Source of the DNA: Acridotheres tristis
Lineage: Eukaryota; Chordata; Aves; Passeriformes; Sturnidae
NCBI GenBank assembly: GCA_037013685.1
Contig: CM072884.1
Coordinates: 105,141,548 to 105,205,547 of the forward strand
DNA: 64,000 nucleotides
Reading direction: 5' to 3'
Each line of letters begins with the position of its first letter. Positions within the stretch are counted from its first letter, which is position 1. A program made the position numbers and the translations under genes. This document shows, piece after piece, positions 24,456-33,800 of the stretch. A model generated the notes under the pieces. It was not told the origin of the DNA, ran no database searches, and worked only from the letters and a program-made list of their open reading frames with translations.

Positions 24456-26837
24456 TATGGAGAGTCATATTTTAATGACACCAACTCTCATTCTCCAACA
24501 CCCACCCACCCACCTCAGGGGCTGGAAGAACAGTTCAGAGCTCTCAGGGACCATCCCTCCTAAATATCTTCACCAGCTTCTCACCTTGCCCACCAGAGTT
24601 TCTTCCTTCTTCCCACATTGGTTAAACTTCTACATCCATCACTAGCAAAAGGGGTTGACACGGGGAAGGAGAGTGTTAGTTTTATATGGAGCAGCTGTGC
24701 TATATATCCACTTAGCAACCAGAAGCTGGGAATTCAGCCAGTGAAAAGTAAATGACACGTGGGTGGTTTGGTATAAGAGCAGAGACCTTGTTTATCTTTG
24801 TCTGCCTAAATAATTTGGAACACAAGAGAGATACTTCCATGTTTTTGAAAGACCAAAAAACCCCTGAGTTTATACACAGAGTATAAGGAGTCCTTACCAA
24901 CTGCTTGTTGAGAAGGAGCCTTCTATGAGGAAATCTGCAGCCGAGAGCTGTTACTACTGAATGAGCTTTATGCAGAGAGATACATGTTTTCCTCACTGGA
25001 ATGATATTTGATAATCCAGGATTAGAAAAAGAATAGCTAGAGGGAAAAAATAACTAAAAATAATAATAAAAAAACCAACCTCAAACAAAACCAAGAAGGC
25101 TTTCAGAAAGAATAATTTGATAAAACAACAGGAAAAACCCTGATTTTGCTGAGGTCAAAGGCAAAACTTCACTAGAAATTGATTTTGCTTCAAGATCTAA
25201 AGTCAACATCTGCTCTATTTAGTATCACATTATGGAGGGACATAGCTATTCATTTGTGCTGGGCTGGAGAGACCTTAAAGAACATTCAGAGAATGTCCCT
25301 TTATTTTCCTATGAATGTAGACACATAAACATATTCTGTATTATCCTATATTTTTTCACCCTTTTGTATAGTTTAAATATATATAAAGAGAGAGTGTGTC
25401 TGTGTGTAGGTATACAGAATTTTAATGTATTCTTATACTTCTTATATTCTTATATTTCAAGGTTTGGAGTGGGCATGTATATATATTTGACTCACAAATT
25501 TTTCATCAACTCTCTCCCCCATTTTTATACTTCTGTCTCACCCTTTTTCTTGCCAGTGTTATCAAGTGATAACAGCCTACCAAGCAATCACACAGCTTTT
25601 AAAAGTATTTTCTTAAAAGTTGCTATTTATAATGATATTTTGACATTTTTTTCCAAAAAGGAAGGTATGAGAGGAGAAAAAGAAGATCATTACAGCTATA
25701 TCATACTTGCAGGCCTGAAAACACCTCAAATGAGGCAAAAATACATCTCCTTACATCCAGTCACTGTAATTTTTCCATTTTCAATTCCTTTATACATTCA
25801 CAGCTTGGACTACATGATGATATTCTATGTAAGACTAACCCAAATGTGTCTATTCAGTCTAATGTCTTAAGATAGTAAAGGACTGCCTCATTAGGTAAGG
25901 AAATCAAAGGTGTAAGTTTTGCCACACAGTTTTAATAAAGCATAGGAAAATCACCTATCTGTTGGAAAGGTTTTTATCCATCCCGAGTTGGGTGATGACA
26001 GGTGTTGTGTGTCAGTGAGCCATTACTGCACTGCCCACTGTAATCTGTCTGAAAAGTAATGTATACATACATGAGAAATAAATCTGTGGAATCAGGGATG
26101 TTTCCCTGAGTAATATACCTAAAAATTAAGGTGTAATAAAGATGTGTTAGATGCTAATTCCTTTTAAAATTACTTCACCATTATAATTATATGCATTCTG
26201 ACTCAGTTTCTCAGAATTATTCAAGGACTGCTGCTACTGTTAGCAGTATGATGACTACTTGCTTGAATGGAGATAAAAAGCCGTTTCTGCCCTGGAAGAC
26301 TATACATACAGAATTTAAACTGCACACATAGGCACTGAAGATATTACCTGATATAGCATAAGGTACTGAAGCTTGTCCAATATTCATCCAGAATTGTGAT
26401 AAAATAAAAGAAACATTATTAAATCCTTATCTTCATGCAAACCCTCTCTCAAAGACCAAACAGACTTCCCAGGGTACTAAACTACCAAAGAAGTCAACCT
26501 TATCTACAGAAAACTGTCAGAAAATCTTGAGATCCAAATGCTGTTTGATGGATATAATGATTTCTGAAAATTTTATAAACTGCAGTTTCACTGAGATTTG
26601 TAATCACAATTTGCTGGAAAATTATGTTACTGTGGAGTTTGGATAATGTCATAATTAGACAAGCTATACAGTAAGAATTACACTAAGTATTCCATCCCTG
26701 CTTTTTCTTATGAGGCTTTTCTGATGCCACAGACATCCCCAGACTTCTGCAGGGCAGTCCCCATTGTCACTCTCTTCTCCTTCACCTCATTTCCTTCCCT
26801 AACTTTTGGTCCAGTTACATTTATTTTTCCCTTTCAG
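24456..26837. other. Unique DNA surrounding one long open frame
   Basis: 24456-24660 is CT-rich and may include diverged sequence continuing from the CR1, but I cannot align it to the family. 25030-25085 is A-rich. 25380-25480 is TA-rich with short TATATA and TCTTATAT repeats. The open frame at 25232-25870 is listed separately. No other feature was recognised. Confidence 0.5.
25232..25870 (+). other. Unexplained 212-codon open frame, coding status doubtful
   Basis: This is the longest open frame in the window. The start context is good by the Kozak rule: A at -3 and G at +4. The predicted product is rich in F, Y, I, L and S. It has hydrophobic stretches at roughly residues 30-50 and 65-80 and a charged patch (KKEGMRGEKE) near residue 145. 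I recognise no domain and no family. The DNA is AT-rich, with local TA-rich repeats at 25370-25480, and base use does not differ visibly from the flanks. Stop codons should be frequent in such DNA, so a frame this long is unlikely by chance but not impossible. No poly(A) tail, target duplication or repeat body suggests a retrocopy. It is most likely a chance frame; a lineage-specific gene or viral relic is possible. Confidence 0.12.
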
Positions 26838-27039
26838 CACTGCAGGGAAGCATCTGGACAGCTTCCAAGTGAAGCCAACACCTCGGCCCTGCACGCCTCG
26901 AGGAATCTGTGCCACTCTCGTCCTTCACACGCTGCCCCTCCACTGCCTTCCCCTCTCCAGTGCCTGGCAGCTGCAGTCAGGAACAGGGCTTTTGAGAGAC
27001 TATGTCAGGATTTGATTTGAACTGAATGGCTTTGGCAAG
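26838..27039 (+). other. Candidate internal exon, probably non-coding
   Basis: A pyrimidine-rich acceptor (TTATTTTTCCCTTTCAG, ending at 26837) and a full-consensus donor (AAG|GTAAGT at 27039|27040) bracket 202 bp that are clearly GC-richer than the flanks. No frame is open through the whole segment: two frames stop near 27013-27020, within 30 bp of the donor, and the third stops about 30 bp in. This argues against an internal coding exon and fits a lncRNA exon or the 5' UTR of a gene outside the window. It lies about 6 kb downstream of the CpG-rich block on the same strand, a plausible distance for a spliced transcript. An old unrecognised repeat with fortuitous splice sites is the alternative. 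Confidence 0.25.
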
Positions 27040-28332
27040 GTAAGTGTTAAGCCAGACCCCTCATGAAGACAGACTTGTGCTGCAAAAATCCTTGGGAAGC
27101 CTGGAAGACTGGGTCTCCTTTTCCAGAAGTCCCCAGATTTCTCAGGGAGGAGAAGCAAGCTGTAAATCCAACACAACTGAATCAAGAAAAGCACATTATT
27201 TTCCTACTAAAATTCAGCATATAACTTTTTTCTGTATGTCTTTGGAAATACAGAGCCCTTAATTTACTTCCTGATTTTTGGTCTTGATTTCTTCTCCTAG
27301 TCTTGTATCATCTGACTGAAAATCCTATTTATTTTATATTCCTATTGTATAACGTGCTTTTACCTTGATAAAAATGTTTCTGTTTATAAGACAATTCGAC
27401 CTAACATTTATACTCAGTTTTTAGTAATGCTTATTTAGTCAAACTCACTTATTAAAGAAAGAAAAAGATACTACTGTAACAGAAAATAACATTTGCATCC
27501 ATATGTGTTTGCCTCAGTATATATTCTGGTTTTCTTTGACTAGCACTACAACTGTGCCAAGAGTGTAAAAAAGAAAAATGAAACCATAACCAAAACATAA
27601 AAAACAAAACAAAAATAAAACCAAAAATATCCCCAAAAGCAAAATTACAGACATACAAAAAGAAGTGAGTAGGACATCTCCAGCAGTATATTACTGACGT
27701 ATTCTGGAGCACTCGTTTGGTACTAAATCACAGTTTGTCTTGACCATTTTTTTCTATGTTGTCTATCTCAGGTATGAAGCCCCAGATTGCTCATCTTGTG
27801 AAACTTTATATGGTCAAATTTGCAACAATAGTTCTAGTCTGCAGTAAACCAAAAGCTTTTTAACATACATCTTGCTGATAAGGCCTAATTCAGTTAAACT
27901 GACCATTGCGAATAGTGTAAATTTAATTGCTCTCTTAGATTTGCTGATAATTGCTTGACAGACCAATAAATATGGGGTTTCCAAACATAATGAGTTATGT
28001 CGCTCAATACTGTCCCTACTTACTGCTCCCCTCTCTTACTCCCAGCCTTCAAAATGTTACAGGAATTACACAATAATTTGCTCAAGAATGCTTGTCAGAG
28101 ATCTGTTGTTTTGATCCCAATTAAGTAAACATTCCTGAGTCTGCATGCAGAAAGAAAGTAGCAAATGTTCAGAATGATAACACAAACTGACATAACATCT
28201 AAGATATGGCCTGAAAAATGCACGAAACATTCATCACTTCAGTTGCAACTACATAAAAAGTAATGCAGACACTGGACCTGAATCCACGCTCAGAAGAGTT
28301 CACAAAATAACACAACCAGACGGCCATCTGAA
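27040..28332. other. Unique AT-rich DNA with an A-rich tract
   Basis: 27566-27665 is A-rich with irregular AAAAC and AAAACC units. The minus-strand frame at 27452-27712 (86 codons) is a low-complexity product of it. Nothing else was recognised. Confidence 0.6.
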
Positions 28333-28420
28333 TTATGAAGGGGTTTTTATTCTTCTTAGTTTTGTTTTTGTTTGTGGTTTTGGGTTTGGTTGGTTTTGTT
28401 TTTTTATTTTTTTTTCTTAT
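28333..28420. repeat. T-rich low-complexity tract (GTTTT/GGTTT type)
   Basis: Irregular GTTTT and GGTTT units end in a run interrupted by a single A. The tract lies some 30 bp upstream of the truncated 5' end of the + strand CR1, and may have been the insertion target or simply adjoin it. The + frame starting at 28335 merely runs through this tract into the CR1. Confidence 0.85.
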
Positions 28421-28450
28421 CCGAAGGATGGGAGCAGTTATTTTTATACT

Positions 28451-28937
28451 GCAGAGGCTGCAACTTCAATATTGTGCTCAGTTTTTGGCCTCCCACTACA
28501 AGAAAGGCATTGAAGCACTAGAGCCTGTCCAGAGAATGACAATGGGGCTGGGCAAGCGTCTGAAGCACATGTCTGATGAGGAGCAGCTGAGGTTGCTTAG
28601 CCTGGAGGAAAGGAGGCTCAGAGAGTTGTAGTGAGGTGGGGATTGGTCTTTTCTGTCAGGCAACAAGTGACAAGATAAGAGGAAACAGCCTCAACCTGTG
28701 CCAGAGAGGATTTAGGTTGGATACTAGGAAAAAGATTCTTCACAGAAAAGTTTGTAAAGCATTGGATTTGACTGTCCAGGGGAGTGGTAGAGTCACCTTC
28801 TGGAACTGTTAAAAAAGTGTGTGGATATGCCACTTATGGACATGGTTTAATGTCCACCAGTGGTGGTGGTCCTAGTTTGAGGACTGGACTTGGTAATCTT
28901 GAAGATCTTTTCCAGCCTTAACCATTCTATGATTCTA
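28451..28937 (+). mobile_element. CR1 LINE, 5'-truncated, complete 3' end
   Basis: This reads on the plus strand. The C-terminal ORF2 segment is recognisable near 28461-28630: the frame ending at 28631 encodes QFLASHYKKGIEALEPVQRM, then GLGKRLKHMSDEEQLRLL and SLEERRL, the end of the RT protein. The 3' UTR follows, with AGGATTTAGGTTGGATACTAGG near 28707-28728. The 3' terminus is ACCATTCTATGATTCT at 28921-28936, the tandem octamer CR1 uses instead of a poly(A) tail. The copy is truncated well inside ORF2 and encodes nothing functional. The ATTCTATG octamer differs from the ATTCTGTG octamer of the copy at 33005, so this is a different subfamily. Confidence 0.95.
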
Positions 28938-31833
28938 GGAATGATTACTTCCAATTTGTTGAATACCAGTTATCTTTAAAAATAAATTAAATCTCTAGAA
29001 TTATGCACATAGTAATGAATTCTATTTTCACAATCATTGAGACTTTGATTCTATGCTGTGACTCCTCTGGTTTAGCTGGATCTCCTCAATAGCAAAAGAC
29101 AAAGTTGGAAATGTGTCTTATTTTGACTATTTTTGATTGCTTAGTATTTTATCCAGGCTATGACAGCGTTAACAGGAAATTATTGTCTGAAAAGATACAG
29201 GTTGAAAGAAATCAGTAATAATGGGTGGCCATCAATACAGCAAAAGAAAATATAAAATGATAGCAAGAGGAAGCTGGACTTGTTCAGAATAACAACTATA
29301 AATTTTTAAGCATTAATAATTCCAAAGAAATATTTCTGTTTCTGGTGTTCTCTCCAGACCTTTAAGTCATGATCCAACTGATTCCTGAAAGAAAAGCTGA
29401 AAGTCAAAACTGTGCATGTAGTACCAGAAAAGTACAGGAAATGTTAGAGAAAAGTCAGTCTAATCTTAATGGTCCCTTTGAACCCTGAGGGATCAGCTCC
29501 ATTGCAATTTTCACTTGACCTTGGTTCTAATCTTTACTCCTCTGCATATTCAATGAATTAACAGAATAGTTGCTATATAATTTCTAAATAGCCTAAGACT
29601 GATAGAGGTCCATTTAATCTTCAAGTTGAATTTTACTCTAATTAACGAAGTCTTTTTTGGATACAAGTCTAGACTGAGAAGTAGCATTTTGGAGTTGATC
29701 AGCTGGAGTAAGCCCATTTGAAAATAGACAGCCAAACCTCATAAGCCTAAAACTTTGTTATGATACATTTTTTTATAGAGTTTTTTCTGATAATATTGTA
29801 ATTGTCAAAAGTATCTACTCTTGGATATATCTTTATTAATCCTCTATGAAATGTGGTAATGTCTCACTAAATGTGACTGCTGAGATAACTTCTGCACATG
29901 CAGTACAATTAAGATACAGCAAAATAAACAACTAGCAGAAGGAGCTTCAGTTTCATAGCTATTTTGAGCCTAAGGTAGAATATATGTGCACATAATTGTA
30001 CTCTTGGGATTTAAGACATGCCTAGAGCTGGCTTTTTGTTTGGTGGAGGTTTTTTTGAAGAACTGTTAGTACTTCTCTCTCCAGCCCTACAGGCAGCTCT
30101 GCAAACCCTTAAGCAAGTAGAAAACAAACAGAGGGAAATACACGACAACTTGATAAATTGGTAATCATACACAAATATTTCAGAACTTCTTTTTTTTTTA
30201 GCTTTTTCATTGATCGACAATAACAAGGATGTCTAAAAGTAAAGAGGGCAATCTTGCATTTTATTCTTTAAAAGCAAGATGAGATTGTAGCTGTGAATGG
30301 ACACATAAATCTTCACTAGTAAGTAGGTCAAAAGGTGTGAAGAAAGTTTCCAATCACAACTGCTGCAATGCTGACAGACTGCTCCAGCCAGCTCATTGGG
30401 TTGAACTTTCTGCTTGAAAACTGCACTGAGAATTAATAAAATAGAGCTCTTTCTTTTCTCTTCCTTTTGGTCTCTGCTTCTCCATTCCATTCTTGAGCAG
30501 CTCATTTTCCCCCTGCTGAGGAGGGATGGCATTTGGCTGCCTGTGGCTGCCGACTCAGAGTGGGAGTGACCTGGGAGCAGAGGGTGAGTCCATGGCCCTG
30601 CCAGCTGTGAACCATTCCATGTTTCCCTATTTCATGCCTGTGCTGTGCTGGCACAGGCAGCATAGATATTGGTGACTTCAGGGAAATGGGGGAATGTTCT
30701 AATTCAGTGGGGACAGGAACTGATCATTACTGCACTCATGCACACACACACTTATCTTCTTACCTAAATTATAACAGCATCAGAGCACCCAGGCAAACTA
30801 ATGAATTGCATAATTGCACAGCTTCCCCTCATTAAAGAAATAGGATTTTTTTTCCCCCTCTTACCTATTTCAGTATATCCCTTACCTTCCAACTTGTTCA
30901 TGAACTGCAGGTTATCACTCTCCATAAAACAAAGGCTCAGCTATGTACTTGTACTCTCTACACAGCACTTGTGCTACACTTATATCTAATGGCAAATGGA
31001 AGGGAAAATGTCATTTTAACTAGAAAAAAACTTCCTCAAAGATCTCCAAGAATACCAAATGATGCCCTTTTAAGTAGATCAATGCTTAGTGTACTGTAGC
31101 TGTCAAAAATCCCACCCATTTCAAGACAGTTCTTACTGAAATAAATACACCAGGCATTAAAGAATATTAGCATCTAACAGCTTCGCTTTTCCCAAGAGCT
31201 ATCAAGTATTGACCAGGGAAGAAAATGACAAAAAACAAGTAAGAAGAAAAAAGGTAGGCACTTACAGCTCACTTTCTTCATCAAACAAAAGCACATATTA
31301 CATAGGATTTGTAAGTACCTTTGAAAGACTTTGAGCATTAACTGACTTTCAACAAGTGACTTAATGAACAAGACAACAGGAAAACCTCTTCTTCCTCTCT
31401 GTATAACCTGACTGCTTAGTGCTGAAGAGAACAGATGGCTAGCATTTGCATTTTCCTTGGAATTAAGACATTCTCTTCCTAATTGACTTCTGCAAAACAA
31501 CAATACGTAGAAATATCAAAATGGAAAGATTTGGCTAATTCAAACACAGTTTGCTTTCTCCTTGCAGGTAGAGACAGGATCCCCTTGGAACCTGGAAGCT
31601 GTTCTGTCTCTCAAGCCTTGTTGAAATAGTTGCACTTCGACAAATTTTTGCATTGTTTTTTATCAGGTTTTTTGTTTGTTTTTTTCCCACAAAGCACTGT
31701 CCTTGGGTAATGTTGCCATAGTGCCGTTTTTGTCTTTTTTTTTTTTTTTAATCAGCAAATCTCAGCATCAATATTTTTTAAACAAAAGTGACATTGTTAT
31801 CACTGCCTAGTGATTGAAGATGGTGACAACAGG
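28938..31833. other. Unique DNA, no gene seen
   Basis: 30530-30700 is a GC-richer patch with no recognised identity. 30735-30751 holds a short CA run. 31660-31755 is T-rich, with a run of about 15 T. The longest frames are 109 codons at 31174-31503 (-) and 99 codons at 30233-30532 (-), neither with a motif. Confidence 0.5.
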
Positions 31834-32322
31834 GTTGAGTGTTTATGGGTTAGAATCATGAGAAGGCCACCAAGGCAGATATCCTGGTGTGAGTCTGTTA
31901 TAGACCACCCACATGGGATGAATAGGCAGATGAACTCTACTATAAGCAGCTGAGAGAAGTCTCAGAATCTCTAACCTTTGTTCTCATGAGGGTCTTAAAT
32001 TTTCTATCCATCTGATGAAAATACAGAAATACAGTAGAGAGGAAGCAGTCTAGGAGCTTCTCGGGCTGTGTGGAAGAGAGCTTCCTGATACAGCCAGTGA
32101 GGGAGTCAGCTAGGGAAAATGCTCTGCTGGACATGTTATTTGGGAACAGAGAGGGACTGCTGGGTGATGTGGTGGTTGTTTAGGAAACAGCAAACAGGGA
32201 ATTAAAGGGTCAGCAGAACTGATACGTTAGAGAGAGCAGACTTTGCCTGTTTGGGAGCCTGGTTGACAAGGTGCCTTGGGAGGCAGTCCTGGAGGGTAAG
32301 GAAGTCCTGGAAGGACTGAGGA
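31834..32322 (+). mobile_element. CR1 LINE ORF2 endonuclease-domain fragment
   Basis: On the plus strand this resembles the APE-type endonuclease half of CR1 ORF2. A segment reading YRPPTWDE, then ADELYYKQLREVSESL, lies near 31900-31970. NALLDMLFGNREGLLGDVVV follows at about 32120-32175, and ADFACLG-like residues near 32240. In-frame stops interrupt it near 31920 and 32010, so it is dead. Neither the upstream ORF1 part nor the downstream RT part is attached. This is the only piece in the window from the 5' half of CR1, which is rare because most insertions are 5'-truncated. It may belong with the + strand CR1 at 33005 as the remnant of one longer insertion. Confidence 0.85.
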
Positions 32323-32365
32323 ATGGAGTCACCTCCAGCTGCCAGACAGACACCAGTGGTCTTCC

Positions 32366-32515
32366 TTGAACCTCCTCTCCTCTAGCTGAAAACCCTCCAT
32401 TTCCTCAGCTGCTCCTCATGTGACTTACTCTCCAGACCTTTCACCAGCTTCATTGTCATTCTCTGCCTGCTGGACATGATCCAGCAACTCAATGTCCTTC
32501 TTGAAGTCAGAGGCC
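32366..32515 (-). mobile_element. CR1 LINE ORF2 C-terminal fragment, reversed
   Basis: On the minus strand, 32515 down to 32366 matches the end of CR1 ORF2. The DNA complements to TCAAGAAGGACATTGAGTTG, then GTGAAAGGTCTGGAGAG, and a GAGGAGCAGCTGAGG stretch. The 3' UTR and the terminal octamers are missing, so the piece is truncated at both ends. It abuts the LTR fragment at 32515 without a gap, both on the minus strand, and lies between two + strand CR1 pieces. Confidence 0.82.
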
Positions 32516-32628
32516 AATAATAAAAACATCTCTGTATTATCAGCTCTGTGTTCAGTACAAATCCAAACCACAGCCCCATACAAGACAATGTGAAGAAAAT
32601 TGGCTTGACCCCAGCCAAAGCCAGAACA
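32516..32628 (-). mobile_element. Avian ERV LTR, first ~113 bp only
   Basis: Read on the minus strand from 32628, the piece starts with TGTTCTGGCTTTGGCTGGG and continues through AATTTTCTTCACA, TATGGGGCTGTGGTTTGGAT and ATAATACAGAGATGTTTTTA. I recall this as the 5' end of a widespread avian endogenous-retrovirus LTR, probably ERVL-type. The TG start is as expected for an LTR. The rest of the LTR, the partner LTR and all internal genes are absent. The sequence passes directly into CR1 at 32515. It is a remnant without coding capacity. The family name rests on memory and needs a repeat-library match. Confidence 0.6.
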
Positions 32629-33004
32629 GGGTGTTTTCCAGCCTAAATGACTTTCTGATTTGCATCACTGTTAAAAACTTGTGAAGCATTTTTTGATTGC
32701 TTAATTTGTATCTTTCTAAAAATTCTTAATATTTCATATTTAATTATATTTGCTTGGTATCCACTTGATTGGAATAATATTAGGAATGACTTACTGATCG
32801 CTGATATGACAAATATTCTAAGACTACACTTACTGATAAGAAAATTCTTATCAGCACTGTGTGAGTGATAAAAATAAAGATGGGCAAGTTACTCTGTAGC
32901 AGATTTACCTGCTTGAGACAGACACTAATGCAAAATCTTTAAAACCCTTCACATCCTACCCACTGAGAGGAGAAAGAGAACAGCATTAACTGTGTTGCCA
33001 TGCA
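32629..33004. other. Spacer with a GATA-type palindrome
   Basis: This spacer separates the LTR scrap from the next CR1. It is AT-rich and unassigned except for the 22-bp inverted repeat at 32833-32854. Confidence 0.5.
32833..32854. repeat. 22-bp palindrome with paired GATA motifs
   Basis: CTGATAAGAA and TTCTTATCAG are exact inverted copies separated by two A. Each arm contains TGATAA/TTATCA, the core recognised by GATA zinc-finger factors. Its small size means chance is a real possibility. Confidence 0.9.
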
Positions 33005-33800
33005 GTGGGATAGTCACAGGCTGCAGAGATGGGTGGAGAGAAGCCTCATGAGATTCAACACGAGTAGGGTCCTACACCTGGGGAATAACTCCAAGTACCT
33101 GCACAAGTTGGGAATCACCTGCTAGAGAGCAGCTCTGCAGAGAAGGACCAGGGAGTCTTGACTGGTGACAAATTGACCGTGAGCTGCCAGTGTGTCCTTG
33201 CAGCCAGGAGAGCTAATGGGATCATGGGGTGCACTGGGAAGAGTGTGGGCAGCAGGTCAGGGAGGGGATCCTTTCCCCCTGCTCAGCCCTAGAGAGGCCA
33301 CACCTGCAGTGCTGTGTCCAGGTCTGGGCTCCTCAGTACAGAGACATGGAGCAATTGGAGATGGCCCAGCAGAGGCCACAACGGTGAGGAGGGGTCTGGA
33401 GCATCTCTCTTGTGAGAAGAGACTGCAGGAGCTGGGCATATCAGTCTGGGGAGAAGACTGAGAGGGGATCTCAGCAATTCATATAAATATCACAAAGGCA
33501 GTGCCAAGAGGATTTGCCAGACTGTTTATAGTGACTCAGTGACAGAATGAGGAGCAAAGGCCAAAAAATAAAACACAAGGAGTTCTACCTAAACATGAGG
33601 AAGAAGTTGATGTCAAAGCTGGCAGAGCACTGGAACAGGCTGCCCAGGGAGGTCATGGAGTCTCCCTCTCAGGAGACATTCCAAACCCACCAGGATGCCT
33701 TCCTGTGTCACTGCTCTAGTACAACTTGCATTTGGAGGGGGGTTGTACTGGGTAATCTCCAGAGGTCCCTTACAACTCTTAACGATTCTGTGATTCTGTG
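33005..33800 (+). mobile_element. CR1 LINE, ORF2 C-terminus to complete 3' end
   Basis: This reads on the plus strand. It begins downstream of the RT catalytic motifs, with RWVERSLMRFN-like coding near 33025. It continues through a degraded stretch matching the DLGVLV / LTMSQQCALAA region (33130-33220) and a frame at 33192-33461 with VRRGLEHLSCEKRLQELGI at its end. The 3' UTR (ACTGGAACAGGCTGCCCAGG near 33630) leads to tandem ATTCTGTG octamers at 33785-33800. Frameshifts separate the coding pieces, so it is non-functional. It is the best-preserved 3' end in the window. Its orientation matches the endonuclease fragment at 31834. Confidence 0.95.

Noticed and set aside
23955..24563. 202-codon + strand open frame
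   Set aside because: It is the antisense of CR1 ORF2; the minus strand carries the recognisable RT motifs.
31834..32628. Twin-priming inversion as the origin of the opposed CR1 pieces
   Set aside because: The order is endonuclease (+), then RT end (-), whereas twin priming inverts the 5' segment; a nested or rearranged origin fits better.
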